Shown here in pieces: positions 49,435 to 57,606 of a stretch of DNA of 64,000 bases. Position 1 is the first letter of the stretch; each line of letters begins with the position of its first letter. The notes beneath the pieces are model-generated. The model saw only the letters and a program-made list of their open reading frames with translations, ran no database searches and was not told the origin of the DNA. The translations under genes were made by a program, and so were the position numbers. The stretch is from Flavobacterium sp. KACC 22763 (GTDB lineage Bacteria > Bacteroidota > Bacteroidia > Flavobacteriales > Flavobacteriaceae): the NCBI RefSeq assembly GCF_028736155.1, contig NZ_CP117879.1, forward strand, positions 5,022,001 through 5,086,000, in the 5' to 3' direction.

Positions 49435-50184
49435 ATGAAAATGAATGTAAAGCAATATTTGGACTCTACGTATTTAAAAACTGCATCGCAAGCTGGTCTT
49501 TCGGAAGCAGAAAATACTATCGTAGTCAAAAATGCAATTGCCGAAGCAATTCATGAAGGTTTCAAGCTAATTATGATTCGTCCAGAATATGTTGCCCTGG
49601 CAAAAAAAATGATCATAGAAGCCAATTCTGTTTTATTAGTCGGAACCGTAATTGATTTTCCAGAAGGGAAGTCAAGTCTGGAAGATAAGATTAAAGAAGC
49701 AAATGAAGCCATTGCCAATGGAGCTGATGATTTAGATTTTGTCTGTAACTACGAAGCATTCAAAAATGGTGATCTCGATTTAGTAAAAAAAGAAATCTTA
49801 ATCGGAACACAGATAGGTTTAGCAAACGATAAAACAGTAAAATGGATTATTGAAGTTGCCGCTTTAACAGATAAAGAGATTATTCAGTTATCTGCCTTAA
49901 TAAAACATGTTGTAGTATCTAATTTTAAAGAAGACGATTTTGAATCTGTTTTCGTAAAATCGTCTACAGGTTTTTATAAAACTGATGATGGCGTTCCGAA
50001 TGGAGCAACAGTCCCAACAATAATTATGATGCTCGAAAATGCTTCACCGCTTTCAATAAAAGCAGCGGGTGGAGTTCGTTCATTTGAAGAAGCCGCTGAA
50101 ATGATTCGTTTAGGAGTAAAAAGAATCGGAACTTCAGCTGCAAAAGCAATTGCCAACGGAGAAATTTCCCCAAATCAATATTAA
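49435..50184 (+). CDS. deoC: Deoxyribose-phosphate aldolase
   Basis: A 249-residue TIM-barrel class I aldolase splitting 2-deoxyribose 5-phosphate into glyceraldehyde 3-phosphate and acetaldehyde. The Schiff-base lysine lies in VFVKSSTGFYK, a second lysine in IKAAGGVRSFEEA, and the acidic residue in DDLDFVCNY. The ATG at 49435 is the first after the promoter; the ATG at 49441 (MNVKQYLDSTYLKT) is an equally good alternative. remB follows 19 bases after the stop codon. Confidence 0.95.
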   Translation: MKMNVKQYLDSTYLKTASQAGLSEAENTIVVKNAIAEAIHEGFKLIMIRPEYVALAKKMIIEANSVLLVGTVIDFPEGKSSLEDKIKEANEAIANGADDLDFVCNYEAFKNGDLDLVKKEILIGTQIGLANDKTVKWIIEVAALTDKEIIQLSALIKHVVVSNFKEDDFESVFVKSSTGFYKTDDGVPNGATVPTIIMMLENASPLSIKAAGGVRSFEEAAEMIRLGVKRIGTSAAKAIANGEISPNQY

Positions 50185-50203
50185 ATAAATCCCCAAATTT
50201 TAA

Positions 50204-52324
50204 GTGAATAAGTTTTTTTTGTCCCTTGTTTTAGTTTTTTCTTTTTTTATTGTTTCCTCTCAAAATGGCAGTTCTTCGGTTCAGCCTGGTTTTACATCAG
50301 AAATGTTTCCTGTTTTTCCTAACTGTGAAAATTTAGATGGCAAAAAATTAGAAACCTGTTTTTATAAAGAAGTTCAAGATTTCGTATTTAACAATTTTCA
50401 AGTTCCTGAAAAGTTGAAACAGAACAATTACAAAGGGGCCGTAAAATTGCTTTTTGAAGTAAATGCCGAAGGAGAATTTAAAGTAATTTACGTTTCTGCC
50501 GAAACAGAAGAATTGTCTGAAGAAGCAAAAAGAGTATTCGGTACATTTCCAAAAATAAAACCTTCAACTTACAACGGAAAACCGACGTATTCTAAATATA
50601 CAATTTCTATTGACATACCACTAAAAAGTGCGGCTCAGCTTGCCGCAGAAGCTCAAGCAGCAGCGGAAATTTTAAAACCGGCAGAAAAACCAATGACAGA
50701 ATTGGATAGTATTGTGTACAAAAAATACAATAATCCAGAATTTGATAGCCATTTAAATATTCCATTTTCGCATAGCTATTATGCGCAGTTTGATGCAGAA
50801 ATGAATCAGGTTGGAATTAATAACCATACAGCATCTAAGCCTTATACGTACGCTGAGGTTTCAAAATATTATAATTTGAGAGCAGTGAATGAATCGTTGC
50901 AGAAAAAGACATCGACTTGGTTGGGAAGAAAATGGTGGAATGAAAACCTAGTGCAGATTCAGGGAGAAGACTATTGGTTTGCCTTAAATCCGATTGTGGA
51001 TTTACAAATGGGTAAGGCTTCAGATCTTGATGCGTCTTACACTTACGTGAATACCAGAGCACTTAATTTTAGAGGAGGTTTAGGAAAGCAAATCAATTTT
51101 ACGACTACTTTTTTTGAAAGCCAGGGAAGATTTGCGGGGTATTTTAACGATTATGCGGAATCTATTAAACCATCTGGAGGAAATCCAGCTATAATTCCAG
51201 GAATTGGAATCGCAAAAAGATTCAAGACCGATGCTTACGATTTTCCTTTAGCGGAAGCGAATATTACCTTCGCACCAGGGAAAATATTTGATTTTCAATT
51301 GGGTTACGGACGAAATTTTATAGGTGATGGTTATCGTTCTTTGTTAGAAAGTGATGGAGCAAGTCCGTATCCATACTTTAAAATCAATACTAAATTTTGG
51401 AAAATTAAATATACCAATACGTATATGTGGATGAAAGATGTTCGTCCAGAAGTAACAGCTGAAAAAACTTACGCAACAAAATTTATGGCAAATCACTATT
51501 TGAGCTGGAATGTTTCAAATAGAGTGAACTTAGGTTTTTTTGAATCTGTAGTTTGGACTAATACCAACAATAGAGGTTTTGACGCTAATTTTGTTAATCC
51601 GATTATTTTTTACCGTGCAGTAGAATTTGGTTCTTCATCTAGAAGTGGAAATGCGCTTTTGGGAATTACTGGAAAATACAAATGGAATAACCGTATAAAT
51701 CTTTATTCTCAATTCTTAATTGATGAGTTTTCTGTTTCTGATGTCGGAGCAGGAAATCAAAGCTGGAAAAATAAATTCGGATTTCAGTTTGGAGCAAAAT
51801 ATTTCAATGCCTTTAATGTGAAAGATTTATTGTTGCAAGTCGAATTGAATCGTGTACGTCCTTATGTGTACTCGCACAGCGCTGTTATTACAAATTATGG
51901 ACACAACAATCAGAGTGTTGGGCATCAATGGGGAGGAAATTTTAAAGAGCTTATTGCAATTGCACGATACCATAAAGGCCGTTGGCTTGCCGATGCCAAG
52001 CTGACAGTTGGAACTAGAGGTTTGGATTTTGATACTGCTGCAGACTCTTATAATTATGGGGGAAATATTTATAAAAGCTACGATGAAAAACGCCCTTATA
52101 ATACAGGTGTAAAAATAGGTCAGGGAAATAAAACAAATGTTTTTATTGCCGATGTTCAAGGAGGATATTTGATTAATCCGATGACGAATTTGAAATTATT
52201 CGGAAGTTTGATCTACAGAAATTTTGATCCGACTCAAGAAACAGCAACCACTTTTAAGCAAAGTACCACTTGGTTTAGCGTTGGTTTACGTTCAGATATT
52301 TTTAATTGGTATTTTGATTACTAG
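50204..52324 (+). CDS. remB: Gliding motility protein RemB, with N-terminal TonB-like domain (GTG start)
   Basis: A 706-residue envelope protein. A signal peptide (MNKFFLSLVLVFSFFIVSS) is followed by a TonB C-terminal-like domain (about 30-145, FQVPEKLKQNNYKGAVKLLFEVNAEG is split around this region) and then about 530 residues rich in aromatic beta-strands that look like an outer membrane barrel, ending in an aromatic residue and Tyr (NWYFDY). The assignment rests on the overall look and on the sprA-gcvH-vanZ-deoC-remB order that I recall from F. johnsoniae, where RemB is linked to gliding. The start is GTG at 50204; an in-frame TAA lies immediately before it. Confidence 0.72.
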   Translation: MNKFFLSLVLVFSFFIVSSQNGSSSVQPGFTSEMFPVFPNCENLDGKKLETCFYKEVQDFVFNNFQVPEKLKQNNYKGAVKLLFEVNAEGEFKVIYVSAETEELSEEAKRVFGTFPKIKPSTYNGKPTYSKYTISIDIPLKSAAQLAAEAQAAAEILKPAEKPMTELDSIVYKKYNNPEFDSHLNIPFSHSYYAQFDAEMNQVGINNHTASKPYTYAEVSKYYNLRAVNESLQKKTSTWLGRKWWNENLVQIQGEDYWFALNPIVDLQMGKASDLDASYTYVNTRALNFRGGLGKQINFTTTFFESQGRFAGYFNDYAESIKPSGGNPAIIPGIGIAKRFKTDAYDFPLAEANITFAPGKIFDFQLGYGRNFIGDGYRSLLESDGASPYPYFKINTKFWKIKYTNTYMWMKDVRPEVTAEKTYATKFMANHYLSWNVSNRVNLGFFESVVWTNTNNRGFDANFVNPIIFYRAVEFGSSSRSGNALLGITGKYKWNNRINLYSQFLIDEFSVSDVGAGNQSWKNKFGFQFGAKYFNAFNVKDLLLQVELNRVRPYVYSHSAVITNYGHNNQSVGHQWGGNFKELIAIARYHKGRWLADAKLTVGTRGLDFDTAADSYNYGGNIYKSYDEKRPYNTGVKIGQGNKTNVFIADVQGGYLINPMTNLKLFGSLIYRNFDPTQETATTFKQSTTWFSVGLRSDIFNWYFDY

Positions 52325-52440
52325 TATTTTTAATAAGATTTTTCGAAATAATAGTGTTAAAGTATGTTGAGATCTTAATTTGCAAAGGGTTTATTGAAAA
52401 AAATCTATTTTTATAGGCTTAAATTCTACAATCTAATTTG

Positions 52441-52448
52441 TACATTTG
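52441..52448 (+). promoter_or_regulatory. Heme O synthase operon promoter -7 box
   Basis: TACATTTG matches TAnnTTTG. A TTG at 52438 overlaps this box and so cannot be the start codon. The box places the mRNA start near 52455, ahead of the TTG at 52483. Confidence 0.55.
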
Positions 52449-52482
52449 CACCACTCAAAAAAAATACACAAAAACAACGGTA

Positions 52483-53385
52483 TTGAACGCTGCAAAAAAT
52501 ACATTATCAATCAAATCAATATTTCTGGATTTTAAAGAGATTACTAAAGCTGGTCTAGCTATTAGTGTATTGTTCTCTTCTATTGCTGGATATTTATTAG
52601 GAGTAGATGCTGATCATCCTTTTAAATGGAGTGTTTTGGTTGTTTTGGCAATTGGCGGTTATTGCATGGTTGGAGCTTCGAACGCTTTTAATCAAGTAAT
52701 CGAAAAAGATATCGATTCTTTAATGGATCGAACAAAAAATCGTCCCGTTCCTTCTGGTCGTATGTCTCCTAAAGTAGCTTTGCTTGTAGCAAGTTTGCTT
52801 ACTATTATTGGGATTGCACTTCTTTACACGATAAACGCAAAATCAGCAATGTTTGCTGCGATTTCGATATTCTTATACACAAGCGTTTATACGCCATTAA
52901 AAACAGTTACTTCTTTGTCTGTTTTTGTTGGAGCTTTTCCTGGAGCAATTCCGTTTATGTTGGGCTGGGTAGCGGCAACTGGCGAATTTGGTATAGAAGC
53001 AGGAACTTTATTTTTGATTCAATTTTTTTGGCAGTTTCCACATTTTTGGTCTATCGGATGGTTTTTATATGAAGACTATGAGAAAGCGGGAATTTTTATG
53101 CTTCCGACAGGTAAAAAAGATAAAGGAACTGCATTACAGATAATATTGTATACAATTTGGCTTATAATAGCGTCGTTATTACCGGTGTTAGGTTTTACAG
53201 GGCAATTATTTATTTCTCCAATTGCAGCAGTTTTAGTGTTTCTATTAGGGATTTGGATGCTTTTTTATGCAATTCGTCTGTATAAGTTAAGAACAGCAAA
53301 GGCAGCACGAACATTAATGTTAGTGAGTGTTTCTTATATTTCGCTTTTGCAAATTGTATTTATAGTAGATAAATTTTTAAGATAG
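52483..53385 (+). CDS. cyoE: Heme O synthase (protoheme IX farnesyltransferase), TTG start
   Basis: A 300-residue UbiA-family membrane enzyme that adds a farnesyl group to heme b, the first step toward the heme a of the oxidase. The first Asp-rich motif is NQVIEKDIDSLMDRTKNRPV, and the second catalytic region is around YEDYEKAGIFMLP. Nine hydrophobic helices are expected. No ATG is available at the front, and the TTG at 52483 (MNAAKNTLSIKSIF when read as Met) gives the usual Flavobacterium N-terminus just after the promoter. Subunit III genes follow. Confidence 0.92.
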   Translation: MNAAKNTLSIKSIFLDFKEITKAGLAISVLFSSIAGYLLGVDADHPFKWSVLVVLAIGGYCMVGASNAFNQVIEKDIDSLMDRTKNRPVPSGRMSPKVALLVASLLTIIGIALLYTINAKSAMFAAISIFLYTSVYTPLKTVTSLSVFVGAFPGAIPFMLGWVAATGEFGIEAGTLFLIQFFWQFPHFWSIGWFLYEDYEKAGIFMLPTGKKDKGTALQIILYTIWLIIASLLPVLGFTGQLFISPIAAVLVFLLGIWMLFYAIRLYKLRTAKAARTLMLVSVSYISLLQIVFIVDKFLR

Positions 53386-53387
53386 TT

Positions 53388-53975
53388 ATGGAAATGACAT
53401 TAAAAACAAATGAAGAACAAGTAAGGAAATCTAAATCGGCAAAACTGATTCTGCTTTTCGCAATGGTTAGTATGACCATGATGTTCGCAGGGTTAACAAG
53501 TGCATTTGTAGTAAGTAAATCAAGAGCAGACTGGTTGAAGAATTTTGAACTTCCTTCAGCTTTCTATTGGAGTACAGCAGTTATTATTGCTTGTAGTGTT
53601 ACTTTTTACTTGGCAAAAAAAGCCATTCAAAAAGATAATAGAAGCGCAGTTACAGGATTACTTCTTGGAACTTTAGCTTTAGGAGTTTTATTTGTAGTAT
53701 TACAATTCAAAGGATTTGGACAAATCGTTGCAGAAGGGTATTACTTTACAGGAGAAGGTAGTTCAATTACTACAACTTTTCTTTATGTTGTGACAGTTAC
53801 ACACTTGTTGCACTTAGCTGGCGGATTAATTTCACTTTTAATTATAATTTATAATCATTTTAAACAAAAATACAATTCGACTCAAACTCTTGGGATAGAG
53901 CTAGGTGCGATGTATTGGCACTTTTTGGATTTATTATGGGTATATTTATTTTTATTTTTATATTTCTTTAAATAA
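53388..53975 (+). CDS. Cytochrome c oxidase subunit III (short form)
   Basis: A 195-residue membrane protein of the heme-copper oxidase subunit III family with five hydrophobic helices. The final helices with VTVTHLLHLAGGLISLL and LGAMYWHFLDLLWVYLFLFLY contain the conserved His and YWHFxDxxW motif. It begins two bases after the heme O synthase stop codon and is followed by a second, longer subunit III gene. Confidence 0.93.
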   Translation: MEMTLKTNEEQVRKSKSAKLILLFAMVSMTMMFAGLTSAFVVSKSRADWLKNFELPSAFYWSTAVIIACSVTFYLAKKAIQKDNRSAVTGLLLGTLALGVLFVVLQFKGFGQIVAEGYYFTGEGSSITTTFLYVVTVTHLLHLAGGLISLLIIIYNHFKQKYNSTQTLGIELGAMYWHFLDLLWVYLFLFLYFFK

Positions 53976-53985
53976 GAAAAAAACG

Positions 53986-53993
53986 TAAATTTG
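53986..53993 (+). promoter_or_regulatory. Internal promoter -7 box before the second subunit III gene
   Basis: TAAATTTG, an exact TAnnTTTG match in the 42-base gap, lies 24 bases before the start codon at 54018. Confidence 0.45.
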
Positions 53994-54017
53994 GGAACTT
54001 TTTAACGAATATCTTTT

Positions 54018-55001
54018 ATGGGAGCGACAGTTACTACTGCAAACAACGACGAAAAAACTTGGGGAGGCGGTCACAATGAGCCTTTAGGAGCAAGTTATGG
54101 TAAAATGATGATGTGGTTTTTTATCGTATCAGATGCCTTAACATTCTCTGGATTTCTAGGAGCTTATGGTTTTTCTAGATTTAAATTTATTGAAACTTGG
54201 CCTTTGGCTGATGAAGTGTTCACTCACTTCCCATTTATGCATGGTGTTGCGGCTCCAATGTATTATGTAGCTTTAATGACTTTTATTTTGATCTTCTCTT
54301 CTGTAACAATGGTATTAGCTGTTGATGCAGGACACCAATTGAAAAAGACAAAAGTTGCAATCTATATGTTCTTAACTATTATTGGAGGTTTAATTTTCGT
54401 TGGTTCTCAAGCTTGGGAATGGAAAAACTTCATTAAAGGAGAATATGGTGCAGTTGAAACAGTTGGAGGTAGTTTACTTCAATTTGTGGATAAAGATGGT
54501 AAAAGAGTAGCTTTAGCTGATTTTGCTGTTAAATTGCCAGAACAAAGAGAAGCTTTAGCAAGAAGCAAATCAACTTGGTTTATGGAAGATGCTCAATCTC
54601 TTCCAACTTACACAGTTGCTGAAGTTCAGGCTGGTTTCAAAGCTCACCCTGAAATTTTAATCAGAACAGAAAAACTTACAGATAAAAAGAAAAAAACTGT
54701 TTTATCAAGAGAAGAATCTGAAAAACATTTAGCTAGTGCTAAATATGTAGTAGAAGGTGCTAACTTGATCAGAAACGAGTACGGTAATAAATTATTTGCT
54801 GATTTCTTCTTCTTTATTACAGGTTTCCACGGATTCCACGTATTCTCTGGAGTTATTATCAATATCATTATTTTCTTTAATGTATTATTAGGTACTTACG
54901 AGAAAAGAAGAAGCTACGAAATGGTAGAGAAAGTTGGATTATACTGGCACTTTGTAGATTTAGTTTGGGTATTTGTATTTACAGTTTTCTACCTAGTTTA
55001 A
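54018..55001 (+). CDS. Cytochrome c oxidase subunit III (long form with central insertion)
   Basis: A 327-residue subunit III homologue. The front resembles the family (GKMMMWFFIVSDALTFSGFL) and the end carries FFFITGFHGFHVFSGV and YWHFVDLVWVFVFTVFY. Between the helices, residues about 135-256 form a hydrophilic, lysine-rich insertion of about 120 residues, which is unusual for the family. With the short subunit III upstream and subunit IV downstream, it probably belongs to the oxidase whose subunits I and II are at 17.6-20.6 kb. Confidence 0.9.
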   Translation: MGATVTTANNDEKTWGGGHNEPLGASYGKMMMWFFIVSDALTFSGFLGAYGFSRFKFIETWPLADEVFTHFPFMHGVAAPMYYVALMTFILIFSSVTMVLAVDAGHQLKKTKVAIYMFLTIIGGLIFVGSQAWEWKNFIKGEYGAVETVGGSLLQFVDKDGKRVALADFAVKLPEQREALARSKSTWFMEDAQSLPTYTVAEVQAGFKAHPEILIRTEKLTDKKKKTVLSREESEKHLASAKYVVEGANLIRNEYGNKLFADFFFFITGFHGFHVFSGVIINIIIFFNVLLGTYEKRRSYEMVEKVGLYWHFVDLVWVFVFTVFYLV

Positions 55002-55020
55002 TTTTTAGAATTTAATTATT

Positions 55021-55371
55021 ATGTCACACGAGCACGTATCAAATACAAAAAGAATCTGGTTTGTTTTCGGATTGCTTTCAGTAGTAACTACAGTAGAAGT
55101 TATTTTAGGTATCTACAAACCTGGAGTATTAGAATTTAATCATTTTGTTGGATTGAATCTATTAAACTGGATTTTCTATATCTTAACAATTTTCAAAGCA
55201 TATTATATTGTATGGGCATTTATGCACATGGAAGGTGAAAAAAGCAGCCTTAGATGGTCTGTAGTTTCTCCTGTTATCTTCCTAGTTTTATATTTATTGT
55301 TTATTCTGTTGACAGAAGGACATTATATTTATGGGGTTTTTAAAGATTCTACAATTAAATGGAATTTTTAA
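55021..55371 (+). CDS. Cytochrome c oxidase subunit IV family protein
   Basis: A 116-residue membrane protein with three hydrophobic helices (about 10-28, 44-66 and 80-102). YIVWAFMHMEGEKSSLRW is the typical subunit IV motif. It follows the long subunit III gene after 19 bases and ends the oxidase operon before the terminator at 55392. Confidence 0.9.
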   Translation: MSHEHVSNTKRIWFVFGLLSVVTTVEVILGIYKPGVLEFNHFVGLNLLNWIFYILTIFKAYYIVWAFMHMEGEKSSLRWSVVSPVIFLVLYLLFILLTEGHYIYGVFKDSTIKWNF

Positions 55372-55391
55372 CATGATATTAATTCGAAAAG

Positions 55392-55417
55392 AAGCTCCGA
55401 TTTGCGGAGCTTTTTTT
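55392..55417 (+). terminator. Terminator of the oxidase III/IV genes
   Basis: AAGCTCCG and CGGAGCTT pair across ATTTG and are followed by T. The T-run merges into a -7 box for the next operon. Confidence 0.88.
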
Positions 55418-55424
55418 ATTTTTG
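55417..55424 (+). promoter_or_regulatory. Promoter -7 box of the SCO/DUF420 operon
   Basis: TATTTTTG matches TAnnTTTG and begins within the T-tract of the preceding terminator, 26 bases before the start codon at 55451. Confidence 0.45.
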
Positions 55425-55450
55425 TACCTCAATAATTTCCCGTTAATACA

Positions 55451-56092
55451 ATGAAAAAAAATATAGTTCTCTTTGTACTTTTTGTATTGCCAATTGTAGC
55501 GTATTTATTCTTTGCTTCTGGTGTAAATAGTTTTACAACACTTCCTGTAATAACACCTAAAGTAGCCGACTTTGGAAATTGGAATTCATTAAACGGAAAA
55601 AAAATCTCTCTTGATAAAAAAATTACTGTATTAGGTTTTTCTGGTACAAATATTCTAGAAAATAGAGGTAATTATTTTAATTTAAACGAAAAGATCTACA
55701 AACGTTATAATGGTTTTGAAGATCTTCAGTTTGTAGTGCTATGTCCAACTGGAACTGAAAAAGAAGCTCAAAAAATTGTTGATGCTTTATCTCCATTTAC
55801 AGATGTCAAAAATTGGAATTTTGTTTTTGCTTCAAAAGAAGAAATTCAGAAGTTTTATGATGGATTGCATTTAAAAGAAAAACTGAATGAGAACCTTGGA
55901 ACTTCTAATGTTTATATTATCGATAAAGAGCGTAATCTAAGAGGAAGAAAAGATCCAAAAGAATATAAAGAAGGATACGATACTTTTCATCCGTCTGAGT
56001 TGAGCAATGAAATGTTGGACGATTTCAAGATTATTTTGTATGAATATCGCGCAGCTCTAAAGAAGAACCATAATGCCACAAAGCAACTTTAA
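55451..56092 (+). CDS. Thioredoxin-fold protein, SCO-like but without copper ligands
   Basis: A 213-residue protein anchored by an N-terminal hydrophobic segment (about 4-24). The remaining part follows the thioredoxin/SCO fold: KKITVLGFSGTN at the first strand, LQFVVLCPTGTEKEAQ, and SNVYIIDKERNLRGRKD at the C-terminal sheet. The CxxxC motif expected after the first strand is replaced by FSGTN, and no equivalent His is evident. The gene lies 11 bases upstream of SCO1, so it may act with it in oxidase assembly as a non-metallated paralogue. No function is established. Confidence 0.7.
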   Translation: MKKNIVLFVLFVLPIVAYLFFASGVNSFTTLPVITPKVADFGNWNSLNGKKISLDKKITVLGFSGTNILENRGNYFNLNEKIYKRYNGFEDLQFVVLCPTGTEKEAQKIVDALSPFTDVKNWNFVFASKEEIQKFYDGLHLKEKLNENLGTSNVYIIDKERNLRGRKDPKEYKEGYDTFHPSELSNEMLDDFKIILYEYRAALKKNHNATKQL

Positions 56093-56103
56093 AATCATTT
56101 ATA

Positions 56104-56790
56104 ATGTTTAAGAACAAATCATATATTGGAATCTCTTTTATCATTCTGATTTTTGGGATTTACGCCATTCCTAAAATTGTTGATCGAGTTAAAAACGGCG
56201 ACGTCGTAAAAGGAAATCGTTTGGATAATGTTGGAGTAAAATCTTCAAAAGAAGCTAAACTTTTGACGATTGGGCCAGCGCCAAAATTCGAATTGACAAA
56301 TCAGGATAATGCAAAGGTTTCAAATGAAACGTACAAAGGGAAAGTATATGTTTTGGAATTCTTCTTTACAACTTGTCCATCTATTTGTCCAAAGATGAAT
56401 ATGAGTATGCTGGAAATTGAAAAGACGTTTTTTGGAAATCCTAACTTCGGAATAGTTTCTATTACAATCGATCCAAAACATGATACTCCGCAAGTTTTAA
56501 AAGATCATGCAAAGTTGTTAGGCGTAAAATCTTCTAATTGGAATTTCTTGACTGGAGACAGAAATGTAATTATGGATTTGTCAAATAAAGGTTTTAATCT
56601 TTATGCAGGAGAAAATGATAAAGTAAGCGGTGGATTTGAACATTCTGGTTTGTTTGCCTTAATTGATAAAGATGGAAACATTCGTTGCAGAAAAGATGAA
56701 TACGGAAATCCGAATATTTATTATGATGGTCTAGATAAAAAGGGAGTAAGAGATATTCAAGAAGACATTAAAATTTTATTAGCAGAATAA
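56104..56790 (+). CDS. SCO1/SenC/PrrC family copper chaperone
   Basis: A 228-residue membrane-anchored thioredoxin-fold protein that loads copper into the CuA centre of oxidase subunit II. One N-terminal helix (about 7-25) precedes the domain. The copper ligands are Cys91 and Cys95 in TTCPSICPKMN and His180 in FEHSGLF. ITIDPKHDTP is also conserved. It forms an operon with the SCO-like paralogue before it and DUF420 after it (two-base gap). Confidence 0.95.
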   Translation: MFKNKSYIGISFIILIFGIYAIPKIVDRVKNGDVVKGNRLDNVGVKSSKEAKLLTIGPAPKFELTNQDNAKVSNETYKGKVYVLEFFFTTCPSICPKMNMSMLEIEKTFFGNPNFGIVSITIDPKHDTPQVLKDHAKLLGVKSSNWNFLTGDRNVIMDLSNKGFNLYAGENDKVSGGFEHSGLFALIDKDGNIRCRKDEYGNPNIYYDGLDKKGVRDIQEDIKILLAE

Positions 56791-56792
56791 AA

Positions 56793-57335
56793 ATGGAAGA
56801 TAATACTTTAGAGAAAAAATTTAGCAAATTCATTATTGCGGTTTCAATAATAATTCCCGTTGTTGTGGCAATTTTGTTTGGGGTTAAATTAAAAGATTTT
56901 GGTGTTAATGTAGAGCCGTTATCATTTTTACCTCCAATTTATTCAACTACAAATGGTATTACAGCTGTTGTATTAGTTTGGGCTGTTTTGGCAATAAAGA
57001 ATGGAAAACAAAAATTACATGAAAGATTGATGACTTCTGCTATTGCATTGTCTGTTGCGTTTTTAGTTATGTATGTTGCATATCATATGACTTCAGATTC
57101 TACAAAATATGGAGGAGAAGGAGCATTACGTTATGTATATTTCTTTATTCTTATAACACATATTTTATTGTCAATTGCAATTATTCCGCTCGTATTGATT
57201 ACGTATGTAAGAGCTCTTGCAAAACGTTTTGACAGACATAGAAAAATTGCTAAAATCACTTTCCCGCTTTGGTTATATGTTGCGGTAACAGGGGTGATAG
57301 TTTACTTAATGATTTCGCCATATTATGCACACTAA
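56793..57335 (+). CDS. DUF420 family membrane protein
   Basis: A 180-residue protein with five hydrophobic helices (about 12-30, 45-65, 80-100, 114-135, 152-175) and histidines at helix ends (KLHERLMTSAI, VAYHMT, ITHILLSIAI, RFDRHRKIAKITFPLWLY). DUF420 (CtaM-like) proteins are linked to maturation of heme-copper oxidases. The position after SCO1 fits. The last 11 bases overlap the next gene. Confidence 0.9.
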   Translation: MEDNTLEKKFSKFIIAVSIIIPVVVAILFGVKLKDFGVNVEPLSFLPPIYSTTNGITAVVLVWAVLAIKNGKQKLHERLMTSAIALSVAFLVMYVAYHMTSDSTKYGGEGALRYVYFFILITHILLSIAIIPLVLITYVRALAKRFDRHRKIAKITFPLWLYVAVTGVIVYLMISPYYAH

Positions 57336-57588
57336 AAAAAATAATATTCAAATTTTAAAATCCAAATTCCAAGTTATAGTATTTGGGATTTGTATTTTTT
57401 TAATTGGAATGTCTGCCAATGCTCAGTGTGCTATGTGCCGCGCAGCATTATCGGGAGATTCTAATACTAAAAAAGCAGAAGCGGTAAATGATGGAATTGT
57501 TTACTTAATGGTAATTCCATATTTACTTGTATTAATAATAGGATATTTGATTTATCGAATGTATTCTAAAAAGAAAAAAGCAGTGTAA
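57325..57588 (+). CDS. Small CxxC membrane protein
   Basis: An 87-residue protein. A signal-like segment (about 15-33) ends in SANAQ and is followed by CAMCRAALSGD, which puts a CxxC pair at the mature N-terminus on the periplasmic side, then a second hydrophobic segment (about 58-78) and a lysine-rich tail. The layout suggests a small redox or metal-handling partner for oxidase assembly. The family is not named here. It overlaps DUF420 by 11 bases and its stop codon lies inside the terminator stem. Confidence 0.75.
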   Translation: MHTKKNNIQILKSKFQVIVFGICIFLIGMSANAQCAMCRAALSGDSNTKKAEAVNDGIVYLMVIPYLLVLIIGYLIYRMYSKKKKAV

Positions 57589-57606
57589 TTACACTGCTTT
57601 TTTTTT
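57575..57606. terminator. Bidirectional terminator overlapping the stop codon
   Basis: AAAAAGCAGTGTAA (57575-57588) and TTACACTGCTTTTT (57589-57602) form a perfect palindrome. The TAA stop of the small CxxC gene is its inner part, and the T-runs on both strands also serve the convergent DUF4403 gene. Confidence 0.85.
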
